Positions 23,425-33,894 of a stretch of 64,000 nt of DNA are shown here, one piece after another (within the stretch, counting starts at the first letter, position 1; each line of letters starts with the position of its first letter). Under the pieces are notes generated by a model, which saw only the letters and a program-made list of their open reading frames with translations, ran no database searches and was not told where the DNA came from. Origin of the DNA: Saccopteryx bilineata (lineage: Eukaryota; Chordata; Mammalia; Chiroptera; Emballonuridae); contig NC_089498.1 of the NCBI RefSeq assembly GCF_036850765.1, forward strand, positions 53,247,795 to 53,311,794, written 5' to 3'. The position numbers were made by a program, and so were the translations under genes.

Positions 23425-25861
23425 TTAAATTTAATTAATTGTGTTTACATAGATTCTAGGGTCACCCCAAATGCCTCCTCCTTCCTCCTATTCCCCTCAA
23501 CATCTCCCTTGCCTCACTTTTTAGAGTGCCCTCCCCCCTTCCCTTCAGGTTTATCCCATTCTATCTATCATCCCCCTTTCCCTCTACTCTCTTTTCCTCT
23601 GTCCCTTTGATCCCTCCTCTGTCTCAATTCCATTCTTCAGTTCTCATTATTCCTTGGATTCCTCAAATGATTGAGGTCATATGATATTTTTCTCTCTCTG
23701 CCTGGCTTATATCACTCAACATAATAATTTCCAGGTCCCTCTAAATTGTAGCAAAGGTAATATTTCCCTCTTCTTCATAGCCCCATAATATTCCATTGTA
23801 TATATGTACCAAAGCTTTTTAATCCACTCATCCACTGATGGACACTTGGGCTGTTACCAGATCTTCACTATTGTGAACAATGCTGCCATAAACATGGGGG
23901 TGCATTTCTTCTTTTGGAACAGTGCTATAATGTTCTTAGGGTATATTAGTAAAAAATGGGATAGCTGGGTCAAAAGGCAGTTTGATTTTTAATATTTTGA
24001 GGAATCTCCATACTGGTTTCCACAGTGGCTGCAACAGTCTGCATTCCCACCAGCTGTACAAGAGAGTTCCTTTTTCTCCACATCCTTGCCAGCACTTATC
24101 CTGTGTTGTTTTGTTGATGAGTGCCATTCTGACAGGTGTGAGGTGATCATCTCATTGTGGTTTTAATTTCCAATTCTCTAATGATTAGTGATGTTGAGCA
24201 TTTTTTCATATGCCTATTGGCTATCTGTATGTCCTCTTTGGAGAAGTGTCTATTCATTTTTTTTTTTTTTTTGCCAAATTTTAAATTGGATTTTTTGTCT
24301 TCCTGGTGTTGAGTTTTACAAGTTCTTTATAAATTTTGGTTATTAACCCCTTATCAGATGTATTGTCAAATTGTTCTCCAATTGTATGGTTTGTTCTTTT
24401 ATTCTGTTCTCATTTTCTTGCTGTGCAAAAGCTTTTTAGTTTGATATAGTCCCACTGGTTTATCCTGCCTTTTATTTCACTTGCCCATGGAGATAAATTG
24501 GCAAATATATTGCTGCGACAGATGTTGGAGACCTTACTGTTTATGTTTTCTTCTAAGATGCTTATGGTTTCACGGCTTACATTTAAGTCTTTTATCCATT
24601 TTGACTTTATTTTTGTAAATGGTATATGTTGGTGGTCTAGTTTCATTTGTTTTGCAGGTAGATGTTCAATTTTCCCAACACCATTTATTAAAGAGGCTGA
24701 CTTTAATCCATTGTTGCCTTTACCTCCTTTGTCAAATATAAGTTGTCCATAAAGCTGTCGGTTTATTTCTGGGTTCTCTGTTCTGTTCCATTGATCTATA
24801 TGTCTGTTCTTATGCCAGGACCAGGCTATTTTGAGTACAGTGGCCTTGTAGTATAGATTGCTGAGGCTATTTGTGTTCTTTTTTGGTTCCATATAAATTT
24901 TTGGAATATGTGTTCTATATCTTTGGAGTATGTCATTGGTATTTTAATTGGTATTGCATTGAATTTATAAATTGCTTTCGGTAATATAGTCATTTTAATG
25001 ATGTTTATTCTTCCTAACCATGAGCACAGTATATGCTTCCACTTGTGTGTATCTTTCTTGGTCTTTTATCAATGTTGTATAATTTTCCAAGTCCAAGTCT
25101 TTAATCTCCTTGGTTAAATTTACTCCTAGGTACTTCATTTTCTTGGTTGCAACAGTGAAGGGAATCATTTTCTTAATATCTCTGACAGTTTATTGTTGGG
25201 GTATAAAAATGCCTCTGATTTCTGAGTATTAATTTTATATCTTGCCACCTTGCTGAATTCATTTATGAGGTCCAGTAGTTTTTTGACTGAGACTTTAGGG
25301 TTTTATTGATCCTCTGTATTGTTTCTTTAGCCTCTATGTCATTTACTTCAGCTCTGATTTTTATTATTTCCTTCCTTCTACTACATCTGGGCTTTACTTG
25401 CTGTCCTTTTCTAGTTCTTTTAGATGCAGGGTGAAGTTGTTTTTTGAGCTTTTTCTAGCTTCTGAAAGTATGCCTGTAATGCTATGAACTTCCCTCTCAG
25501 GACTGCTTTTGCAGTGTCTCATAAATTTTGAGTTGCTGTATGCTCATTATCATTCGTTTCTAGGAAATTTTTTATTTCTTCTTTGATCTCATTGTTAATC
25601 CATTCGTAATTTGACATCCTGCTAATTAGTTTCCATGTGTTTGAGAGTTTTTCTGTTGTGGTTGGTTACCAGTTTCATGCTATTGTGATCAAGAAAATAC
25701 TTGATATGATTTCATCTTCTTAAATTTGTTGAGACTGCTTTTGTGCCCTAACATGTGGTTTATGCTAGAGAATGTACCATGAACATTTGAAAAGAATGTA
25801 TGTTCTGCTGCTTTAGGGTGAAAGGTTCTGAAGATATCTATTAAATCCAGTTGTTCTAGTG

Positions 25862-27244
25862 AAGGGGTCAGGAACATATGACTTGCAAGCCAGATGTGGC
25901 ACTTTTGATGGCTGCATCTGGCTTGCAGACAAATCTTCAATAAAAACAAAATAACATTAAAAATATAAAACATTCTCAAGTATTACAATCCATTTATTTC
26001 CTACTGCTCATGTTCATGGTTGCCAGTGGCTGGAGCCAATCACAGCTGTCCTTCAGGACAGCACCAAATTTTTATTGGATAATGTGTAACATACACAGGT
26101 CATTCTGAGGTCAGGAAGTAAACTTTCCTCCTGTTAATCAAGTAGTCAATTAGCTAATTGCAGAAACCCTTTTGATGAAGAAGATGGTTAAATGAAAAAA
26201 TGATGAGGAGTATCGTACTTTTCAGCAGGAATGGACAGAGGAATTTGCCTTTGTGGAGAGAGCAGGTTTTGTAGTGTGTCTAATATGCAATGATAAGATT
26301 GAATCGATGAATGGTCAAATACAAAGTGTTTGCATTAGAAAACAAGCTGGAACTCTTCATCATTGACATTGAAACAGGTCGTTTACTACATGCTGAAAAC
26401 TGGGAGAGTTTAAAGATGCATGCACAGCATGTGACCCTGCTCAACATCTTGATCTCCAGCAGCTAGGGGGCTTCACATCTAATCTCCTGAAGTCATTCAA
26501 AGCACGCTTTGGAGAATTTTGTAAGCACACTGGTCTTTTTAAGTTCATCACCCATCCATACGAGTGTGCAGTGGACAGTGCCAAACTGAGTTACATCCCC
26601 AGTGTCTCCATCTGAGATTTTGAGCTACAATTGGCTGACCTGAAGGCCTCAGACATGTGGGTGAATAAGTTCAAGTCATTGAATGAAGATTTGGAAAGAC
26701 TTGTATGACAGCAAGCAGAGTTGGCGAGCAAACACAAGGGTGGAGAAATGAAAAAACTTCAACCCACAGACCAGGTGATTGTCAAAACTTGGAACGCACT
26801 TCCTGTCACATACCACACACTGCAGCATGTGAGTATTGCTGTACTGACAATGTTTGGCTTTACATATGAATGTGAGCAGTCTTTCTCACATCTAAAACTT
26901 AAGACCAACCTACGATCATGTTTAACAAATAAAAGTCTCAACATCTGCATGAAGCTTAACCTCATGATGTATCAACCAGACTACAAAGCCATCAGCAAAC
27001 CATGCAGCACAAGAAGTTGCATTAATAGTAAGAAGTACTGTATTCATCATTGGTTAGCAACAGCATAACAACGTTCTTAAAAAGAATTCAGAGACTTACG
27101 ATACTTTAAAAGGGTTAGTCTTACATAAAATGGACACATTTACCTGTATTTAGTGTTAAAACATATTGTATGGCTCTCACAGAATTACATTTTAAAATAT
27201 ATAGTGTTCATGGCTCTCTCAGCCAAAAAGGTTCCCAACCCATG
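25862..27244 (+). mobile_element. hAT DNA transposon with transposase remnant, 8-bp target site
   Basis: Inverted ends are AAGGGGTCAGGAAC at the left and GTTCCCAACCCATG at the right. Flanking octamers TTCTAGTG (25854-25861) and ATCTAGTG (27245-27252) agree at 7 of 8 positions, as expected for hAT. They fall inside L1 E, and removing the element restores the L1 sequence. Terminal regions match the short element at 60976-61298 in reverse orientation. Confidence 0.9.
26178..27068 (+). pseudogene. hAT transposase remnant (GTF2IRD2/ZBED-like type)
   Basis: Transposase catalyses cut-and-paste movement. Readable pieces in order: a BED-type zinc-finger-like start (EWTEEFAFVERAGF, then VCLICNDKI), a middle part (NLLKSFKARFGEF, FITHPYECAVDSAKLSYIP), then the C-terminal dimerisation region in an open frame at 26721-27068 (SIAVLTMFGFTYECEQSFS, then TDEHL-like TNKSLNICMKLN, with QPDYKAI). 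Large internal deletions remove most of the catalytic domain, and stops break the frame near 26610 and 26706. The family resemblance to GTF2IRD2-type domesticated transposases is by recognition only. Confidence 0.8.
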
Positions 27245-27520
27245 ATCTAGTGTGTCCTTTAACTCTGCTGTTACTTTGTTAATTTTTGTTCTTGAGGATC
27301 TATCTAGTGATGTTAGTGGGTTATTGAAATCCCCTACTATTATAGTATTGCTGTTGATCATGCCCTTTATATCCATCAAAGTCTGCTTTATATATTTAGG
27401 TCCTCCTATATTAGGTGTGTAGATATTTATAATGCTTATATCTTCTTGTTGGACTGATCCCTTTATCATTATATAGTGGCCTTCTTTATCTCTTATTGTA
27501 GCCTTTGTTTTAAAGTCCAT
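27185..27520 (-). pseudogene. L1 ORF2 endonuclease fragment of element E
   Basis: The minus strand reads GHYIMIKGSVQQEDISIINI, then MINSNTIIVGDFNNPLTSLD, matching the endonuclease block with the GDFN motif. The frame is cut at the left by the hAT element; its counterpart (DLIDIFRTFHPKAAEHTFFS) is at 25.8 kb on the other side. Confidence 0.8.
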
Positions 27521-27817
27521 TTTGTCTGATATAAGTATTGATATCCCAGCTTTTTTTCCATTTCCATTTGCATGAAATATTTTTTTCCATCCTTTTACCT
27601 TCAGTCTATGTGCATATTTTGTTTTAAGGTTTGTCTCTTGTAGGCAGCATATGTAGGGGTTCTGTTTTCTTATTCATGCAGCTTCCCTATACCTTTTGAT
27701 TAGATCATTTAATCCATTTATGTTTAAGGTTATTATTGATATGTAGTTGATTATTGCCATTTTATTCTTTAAAACTGTATTCCTTTTTTGCTATATTCTT
27801 TTCCCACTTTGATCTGT

Positions 27818-28790
27818 TTACCACAGGCCCCTTAATATTTCCTGCAGCATTGGTTTGGTTGTAATGAATTCCTTGAGTGTTTTTTTTTCTGGGAATCTTT
27901 TTATTTCTCCTTCAATATTAAATGATAGCCTTGCTAGATAAAGTAGTCTTGGTTGTAGGATCTTGTTCTGCATTGCTTTGAATATTTCTTGCCATTCCTT
28001 TCTGGCCTCAAGTGTTTCTGTTGAGAAGTCAGATATCATTCTTATGGGGGCTCATTTGTAGGTGATAGCTTTTTTTCTCTAGCAGCTTTTAATATTTTCT
28101 CTTTATCACTTAGCTTTGGTATTTTAATTATGATGTATCTTGGGGTAGATTTCTATGGGTTTCTCTTTAATGGAGTTTTCTGTGCTTCTTGAACTTGTGA
28201 GACTTTTTCCTACATTAATTTACAGAAGTTTTCAGCTATAATATGATTGAACAAAGCCCCTATCCCTTGTTGTTTCTCTTATTCAGGAACACCTATGATG
28301 CAGATGTTATTTGTCTTCATGTTGTCACAGAGCTCTCTTCAAGTTTCCTCAGATTTTTGAGTCTCTTTTCTTTTTTCTGCTCTGCTTGCATGCCTTCATT
28401 CAACTTGTCCTCTAACTCGCTGATTCGATCTTCAGCTTCATCCATCCTGTTTTTAATTCCTTCCATTGTGGTCTTCATTTCTAATATTATATTTGTCATC
28501 TCTGACTGATTCCTTTTTAATATTTCAATGTCCTTTTATACTTGCTATTTCTTTATTTAGGTGTTCCTAATGACCATCCATTGTTGTTCTAAGATCCCTA
28601 AGTATCCTAACAATCATTATTTTAAACTCTGCATCTGGAAGTTTGGTTATTTTCATATCACTCAGTTCATTTCTTGGAGGTTTCTCTTGTGGTTTCATTT
28701 GGATTGCACTTCTCTGTCTTCTCATTATATCTGTGTGTTTGGGTGTGTTTGTAGAGCTGGTTGAGTCTAAGCTTGGTGTTTCTGCCTCCA
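27818..28790 (-). pseudogene. L1 ORF1 of element E, degenerate
   Basis: From 28790 down, the minus strand shows NELSDMKITKLPDAEFKIMI, then MTNIILEMKTTMEGIKNRMD with a strong coiled-coil heptad look (AEDRISELEDKLNEGMQ). The C-terminal RRM/CTD blocks LEARKEWQEIFKAMQ and LQPRLLYLARLSF are at 27.82-28.04 kb. It is the same older family as element D. Confidence 0.8.
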
Positions 28791-29675
28791 ATTTTCAGTT
28801 GTGTTATTTCTATGTCTTCTTGGGTTGGTATCAGCTGTTATTTGTAATCCTCTGATGGATCTGGATTTTCTAGTAGAACTGTTTTGAACTCTTGATTTAT
28901 TTGTTTTCTTGTCAGTTTTCTTATCATGGTGGTAGTCTTGTTTACTGATCTCAGCAGTGGGCTTATTTGAAACTGTATCAGGGAATATGGTGGATATAAC
29001 CTGAGACTTTGAAGGCCTGATCTTCCAGTTACTCTTTCCGGAGGTGGGGTGTTTTCTCAGCTTCAGTAGGGGGAACTGTATCTCAGATCTCCATGGAGAC
29101 CTGAGTTACTGCTCCTTCTCCCCATTTCTTGTTTTTAGTTGTGTCTTATTGTGCTGATTGTAGCTGGAGAGATGTCTGGAGATGGGTCACCTGGAACCAT
29201 TTTATACTTGTATTATGTGGAAGGATCAACCCCTCCCCCATCTATGGCCACCTCCAGCACTGGATGAGTCAGCTTCTCAGGTCATCCAATGTATTCCTCT
29301 ATGCCTCACCATCTGTCTCTTTCTCCCCCCTTTCCTTTTGGAAGACTAGCCACCCCTTTCAACACACCTCGTTCCCAGGTCCCCAGGCAAGTGGCTGTGA
29401 GTGATATTTTCTGCTCTTTTTCTTGGAGTGAGAGCCCTTCTAGGCACTCAGCCTAACCCCACCACCACATTAATGTAAGCAGGGGATACCCACTGCTGCT
29501 CGGAGCTTTCTACCAGGTTTCGTGTGGCTTCCTGTTTGCTCCTTGGTTTTGAGAGCTATTCTTGTAGTCCAAAGTTGTTTTTTCATGCCTATTATCCCTA
29601 AGTTAATTTGTAATCCAGTTTGGTGGTGTGAGCTGAGAGTCTGTGCATCTGCCTGCTCTACTGACATCTTCAGGT

Positions 29676-30129
29676 CTCTGTTATTGGTTGGTTTTAAAAA
29701 GCATCAGTTGCCCATATAGAGATAACAGTTTAGGATTCTTACCCGTCAAGTTATATAATTATGTGGTCACTGGTTGTAAGCCAGGCTGAAGTTATAAAAG
29801 CAATCGATAAGATTGACTGCAGAAATATAAATATCTGAGCAATTCACCTCAGCATGGGGTGGTCTGGTAGACATCTAGGTGCCCTCTTTAAGGACCCGCA
29901 CACAATATCTTGTTCACCAACACATATCCGAAGCTCCAGAGAAAAGACAGCAGTCCAGAACAGACTGGAGTCATATAGAGAGAGGGCCAGAAGGACAACT
30001 GCCAAGGACTCTGTGCTATGTCCATTTCACACACTGCCCTAAGAGACCATAATTTCTGGTGCAAACACTCCCCTCCATATGGCATCAGCCTGGGAACTGC
30101 ACTAGGTTCACCCTCCTGTTTTTTTAGCC
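29676..30129. other. intergenic, no feature recognised
   Basis: Non-repetitive-looking sequence between L1 E and a hAT MITE. Short frames on both strands lack coding features. Confidence 0.5.
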
Positions 30130-30319
30130 CAGGGGCCCCCAAACTTTTACACAGGGGGCCAGTTCACTGTCTCTCAGACCATTGGAGGGCCACCACATAC
30201 AGTGCTCCTCTCACTGACCACCAATGAAAGAGGTGCCCCTTCTGGACGTGTAGTAGGGGCTGGATAAATGGCCTTAGGGGGCCGCATGCAGCCCATGGGC
30301 CATAGTTTGGGGATGCCTG
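30130..30319. mobile_element. hAT MITE (CAGGGGCCCCCAAACTTTTAC type)
   Basis: A 190-bp element with inverted ends CAGGGGCCCCCAAAC and GTTTGGGGATGCCTG. Flanking octamers TTTTAGCC and CTTTAGAC agree at 6 of 8. The GGGGGCC-rich ends and the GGCCGCATGCAGCCCATGGG block near the right end are typical of this hAT group. Confidence 0.85.
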
Positions 30320-31499
30320 CTTTAGACCACCATGCCATACTCTAGCCCTGGGGAGTAGTCTGTCACGAGTATCCATCTTAGTCCTGTGGTCAGACATTCT
30401 TAAAGGGTTCCTTGAGTTAGTTTGGAAAAATTCAGGGGGTGTCAGAAATGCACAGGGAGAGACTGAGTTGTTGGCTCCAGACACGGGCCAGGTTCCCCTC
30501 ACATGCCTGACACCCCCATTCCAGTGCACAGCCCTCCCTTCACATGAGCAAATCTTAATCTATTGTAACCTGAGTGCTCCACTTGCCTCACTGTCATTAT
30601 TGCATGAGACTCTGCCCCACCAAAAAGTTCAGTGGGCGCCAAGAAGCTGGCAGTTGGCAGTGGGCCTTAGTGTACCTTGATACCTTTGCTGAGTGTCCTC
30701 AGTCCCAGCACTTGTGCCAAGTTTAAACCTGTGAGCACCACTGGTGAATAGCCCTCAGCTTTACCTGGTACCTTACTGAGAACCTACTCATGCAACTCAG
30801 GTAACACCAGAGGCTCTTTCAGGGACTGAAACAAAATGTCAGTTGGCTAGCAGAGGCTGAATTCATGGTGCCTTGAACCTTTGGCTGAGTTGCTGCCAGT
30901 CTCAATATTCTTGGAAGCTAACCTCGGAATGCAGCCTAGCCTTCCCACATGTGTACAGGTCCAGCAGGGGCAGCCACAAATGTTGATTGCTTTGTAGCTC
31001 CAAATAGGTAGCCCATGACTAGTCGTTGGAGGCAATGACTGATATTGCCCTATGCCAGAGTTTCTCCCAAGAGACCCCAGAACTTCCTGTTGGCAGTCTT
31101 CAGACCACATCTGAACATAACCCAATTAGGTCCACAAGAAGCACACCCAAAGGAACATCTTGGCAGGCACCAGACCCTGTTGGGCCACATTTATGAGGTC
31201 AACCCGAGAACAGCTCATATGCCCTGGTTGGGATTAATCCTCATAGTCAACCAGCTGGGGGGGGGGGTCAATCCCACCCATTATTGTGTGAACAGAAATC
31301 AAGACTTAACTACAATAGGAAGGTTCACATAACACAGTCACACAGCACCCTGTTCTCTACTCTGAGATGATGTACACACTTGCTAAAGGGCATTATTTTT
31401 TTTTCTTGTCTGGTCTCTATTCCACTTGGGATTTTCCCTTCAAAAGACAAAATCGGTAATTCAGATAAAATTATTTTTTAAATGTATGAGAGTATACCC
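30320..31499. other. intergenic, no feature recognised
   Basis: About 1.2 kb, moderately GC-rich, with a run of G at 31258-31268. Several frames of 70-120 codons exist on both strands but overlap each other and show no family signature. It could be an old repeat or flank of the duplicated RALGDS-like unit. Confidence 0.45.
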
Positions 31500-31745
31500 A
31501 AAAAAGGAACCTATTAGTATAATAGTTCATTGATAAGAAGCATCCGAATAGGTAAAGGAGCAGAGACAGAAAGCACAGGAAAGGTGGCCAGGGGCAGGAG
31601 TGGGACTGAGTATTTTTGATGCAGAGTTTCCATCCTGGGTGATGGAATATTCTGCAATGAGATAGTGCTGTGTTTGCACAGCGTGGTGAAGGTATTTCAC
31701 ACTCAGGAATGGCACAACTTAAAATCTAAATGATCACTTTTATTT
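31500..31745 (+). repeat. L1M-type 3-prime fragment, plus strand; outer end of left inverted-duplication arm
   Basis: It contains AATAGGTAAAGGAGCAGAGAC, then AAGGTGGCCAGGGGCAGGAG and GATGGAATATTCTGCAATGA, an L1M 3-prime UTR pattern. Its reverse complement aligns with 34.38-34.64 kb (for example GCCATTCCTGAG, GTGCAA, CTATT). Confidence 0.75.
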
Positions 31746-31765
31746 TTTACTAAGAGGGAATCACA

Positions 31766-32511
31766 CTATGGAAAAAAAAGGAAAAGACAAAGGACAAAAC
31801 AAATAAAACCAGAACAATTCAGGAGAAAATTAATAAAATAAAAAAATAAATGATGCAAAGGTGAAAATAAAAAAATAACAATAAAAGAAAATAAAAGAAG
31901 ACTTTCAAAGGGCAGTGGAGGAATAATTTCTTCTGATGTGTCAGAGAGCACTGATTGGAAAGCAAGTGGCTCCCGAGCTGGCCCTGAGGTGTTATTCAGG
32001 GGCAGCGCCCCTTGTCTGGGAGAAGCCAGAACAGGTTCAATGGAGACTTCTACAGGCAGCGGTCTTCCTGCCTCAGTGTGGTCAGGAGGCTCAGCAGAGG
32101 CTAGTCCCAGCTCCATCGCTGCATCTGCAGGGGCGGCAGAAGGTGTCTTGGCCTCTGAATTTGGGTGCCTGTCCAGAGCTGGGTCAGCCTCCAGGGCTGG
32201 GTCAGCCTCCAGGGTTCGGTCAGCCTCCAGAGCTGGGTCGGCCTCCAGGGTTCGTTCGGCCTCCAGAGCTGGGTCGACGTGCAGGGTTAGGTCGGCCTCC
32301 TGAGCTGGGTTGACCTGCAGGGTTGGGTCGGCCTCCAGAGCTGGGTCGGCCTCCAGAGCTGAGTCGGCCTCCAGATCTGGGTCTGCCTCCAGGGCTGGGT
32401 CAGCCTCTGGGGCTGAGTCAGCCTCCAGGTCTGCCTGTGCAGTTGGCTCCTCCAGATGTCCCTCAGGTGGAGCAGGAGCCGGTTCTGCCTCCTGGGCCAG
32501 TGCTGGATCTG
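31766..32511 (-). CDS. RALGDS-like gene, putative exon 3 (Glu-Ala-Asp-Pro repeat exon, terminal)
   Basis: The exon starts after the acceptor TCTCCTCTAG at 32512 and continues the frame of exon 2 (phase 1). It encodes ADPALAQEAEPAPAPPEGH, then about 15 copies of a Leu-Glu-Ala-Asp-Pro-Ala type hexapeptide, then a Ser/Pro-rich linker (SGPAREPLAFQSVLSDTSEE). The end is a strongly hydrophobic tail of about 45 residues (SLLLFSFIVIFLF and more) that looks like read-through of AT-rich DNA. The stop is at 31766-31768, and AATAAA follows on the minus strand at 31738-31743. RALGDS has an Ala/Pro/Glu-rich repeat region at the same place, between the RasGEF N-terminal domain and the CDC25 catalytic domain. 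No catalytic domain is seen. Product, if any: part of a 414-residue protein of unknown role. Confidence 0.5.
32165..32440 (-). repeat. 18-bp coding minisatellite in the RALGDS-like exon
   Basis: Tandem units of 18 bp (plus strand CTGGGTCAGCCTCCAGGG type) run for about 15 copies with point changes. On the minus strand each unit gives a hexapeptide such as LEADPA, LEADSA or LEADRT. All units keep the frame. The mirrored copy at 33.96 kb has only about one to two units. Confidence 0.9.
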
Positions 32512-32744
32512 CTAGAGGAGAAAAGATCACCCATGTGCCTGCATTTTCATGATTTCCTCTAAGACAGAACACAACCACAGGCCAAAACCCACCACAGGAT
32601 GTCCTCCCCACCGGCTGCCCAGCAGATGGGTGGTCTGAGGCTGGTCTTTGTTCCTGGTCAGTCTCTAGGGGTGCTCCCAGTGTGTCTGACAACAACCCCT
32701 CCCAGTAATCTGTCATGCACCTCCACTCTCCCTCAGCTTCTCAC

Positions 32745-33105
32745 CCTCGGGCTCAGCCTCCTTTGGCTCCTGGTTGTATGGGCCGGTTCTATTAGCGTGG
32801 GCCCGGTGCTCCAAGTAGGAGTCGGACATGGTGACTTGTGCTTGGAGCCTGGGTGGTTCTGGGGGAAGAGATCTCTGACGCCTGCGTGGCATCGGGGTAG
32901 ATGGCCTCCAGACCCTGGGCGGCTTCCGGGAAGGAGATCTCCTCAGGCCAATCATGCGTCCTAGGTCCCTGGACTCGTGGAAGGTCACACGCAATGCAGG
33001 ACGGCATTGAACATCAGTAGATTCCTGAACAGGGCCCACAGTGGTAGAGAGGGTGTGGGAGTCCTCTTCCACAAGCTGTTGCTCTTCCATGTTTTCCACT
33101 GAACC
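32745..33105 (-). CDS. RALGDS-like gene, putative exon 2
   Basis: The exon has 120 codons plus one base, with acceptor GTTTGCAG at 33106 and donor GAGG/GTGAG at 32744. It encodes GSVENMEEQQLVEEDSHTL, a Ser/Arg/Pro-rich middle (RRSPSRKPPRVWRPSTP) and an end, MSDSYLEHRAH then EPKEAEPE. That end resembles the human RALGDS segment as I recall it (MPGSDLERRAH ... EPIEAEPE), which in RALGDS closes the RasGEF N-terminal (REM) domain. Here the REM domain itself is missing: the Arg/Pro-rich part runs straight into this boundary. The whole exon is open. I infer a derived member of an expanded RALGDS-like family. Confidence 0.52.
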
Positions 33106-33414
33106 CTGCAAACACATGACCAGCAACTGGACAGGAGGCCTCGAGCCCAGTCTGGCCCTAGTCATTGCTGCTTCTACCCAATGATTCTTCTACTCTGGAA
33201 TCAGTCCCAGTCCTGGGTCTGCACAAACCTCCACCCAGGGAAAATGAGATTCACCCTCAGGGCTAGAGATAAACCTCAGGCAGAAGGTGCCCCCACACTT
33301 TCCATCCAACCAGCCAGCCTTTGCCTGGGTTGTGAACTGCCTGGTTCACAAGGCTTCTGACCACCTGCTCAGCCCGTTCCTCTTAAGCGCAGGGTCTTCC
33401 CACGTGAAACCCCC

Positions 33415-33490
33415 TTACACATACACATACACTCACACACACACATACACTCACACACAAAACTCACACACACGCATGCACACACACGTA
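33415..33490. repeat. CA-rich simple repeat
   Basis: Imperfect CACACA and ACATACACTCAC units lie in the intron between putative exons 1 and 2 of the RALGDS-like gene. Confidence 0.9.
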
Positions 33491-33569
33491 GGGGACATAG
33501 AACAGCCCGGGTGAGATCAGAGTGGTGGCCTGTACTGGACAGAACGTCTCTGGGGTCTACATGTGTTAC

Positions 33570-33707
33570 CTCTGGGTTCTGGCGAGAAAAGGGCCACAGA
33601 TGCCTGGGCTGAGTCTGGAGCCAGCGGCGGCCACGGTGGGAAAAGCCATCACTACTTTTTTTGGTTGTGGCACGGCCTCGGGACAGGGGAAGACAGCACG
33701 AGAACAT
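33570..33707 (-). CDS. RALGDS-like gene, putative exon 1
   Basis: The exon has 46 codons in phase 0, from the Met of MFSCCLPLSRG at 33707 to RQNPE, with donor GAG/GTAACA at 33569. The start begins with a CC pair near the N-terminus (possible palmitoylation, inferred), followed by a Trp/Arg-rich stretch (HRGRRWLQTQPRHLWPF). I recall predicted mammalian RALGDS-like proteins beginning in a similar way, but cannot check this. It joins in frame to exon 2 at 33105. The intron (33106-33569) contains a CA-rich simple repeat. The other in-frame Met nine codons upstream is less likely because the MFSCC start fits the family. Confidence 0.48.
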
Positions 33708-33765
33708 GTTGACTCTTCCCAAGTCTCTGGGCAAGTGAGCTGGGTAGCAGTTGTTTTAGAATGTG

Positions 33766-33778
33766 GTTGCCTGGTTAC
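33766..33778. promoter_or_regulatory. candidate RFX X-box upstream of RALGDS-like exon 1
   Basis: The minus strand reads GTAACC-A-GGCAAC, a perfect match to the X-box half-site pattern GTNRCC and RGYAAC with one-base spacing. It is about 60 bp upstream of the putative start codon, inside the spacer between the two inverted copies. RFX factors bind such sites in ciliary and testis genes. A single match can occur by chance. Confidence 0.45.
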
Positions 33779-33894
33779 CAGGGTTCCAAGTTCTGTTGGG
33801 CTCTCTCATCAGGTAGTGAGGGCACTGTGTGGTGAGGTCATTGGTCTTGCCAGGTAGTGATGTCACTGCTCTTGTCTGAGGGGGTGCTTGGGGT

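Larger units (their letters stand above)
23425..29675 (-). mobile_element. old L1 element E, antisense, with RT core deleted and a hAT inserted
   Basis: The 3-prime end is at about 23425. The ORF2 C-terminal part runs to about 25306, where the sequence jumps from the FADD-proximal region to a region upstream of the RT core (ATTTTTATTATTTCCTTCCT). The endonuclease region follows to about 27.75 kb, ORF1 at 27.8-28.8 kb, and a 5-prime UTR to about 29675, ending on the minus strand as CAGAGACCTGAAGATGTCAG. A 1383-bp hAT element sits in the endonuclease part. Without it the L1 is about 4.9 kb. Confidence 0.82.

Noticed and set aside
30320..31499. Possible retroviral LTR or solo LTR
   Set aside because: No TG...CA ends, no polyadenylation and primer-site layout, and no flanking duplication could be found by eye.
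31936..32562. Plus-strand frames of 80-125 codons across the 18-bp repeat
   Set aside because: The repeat length is a multiple of three, so all frames stay open. They are antisense shadows of the minus-strand exon and lack splice or start context.
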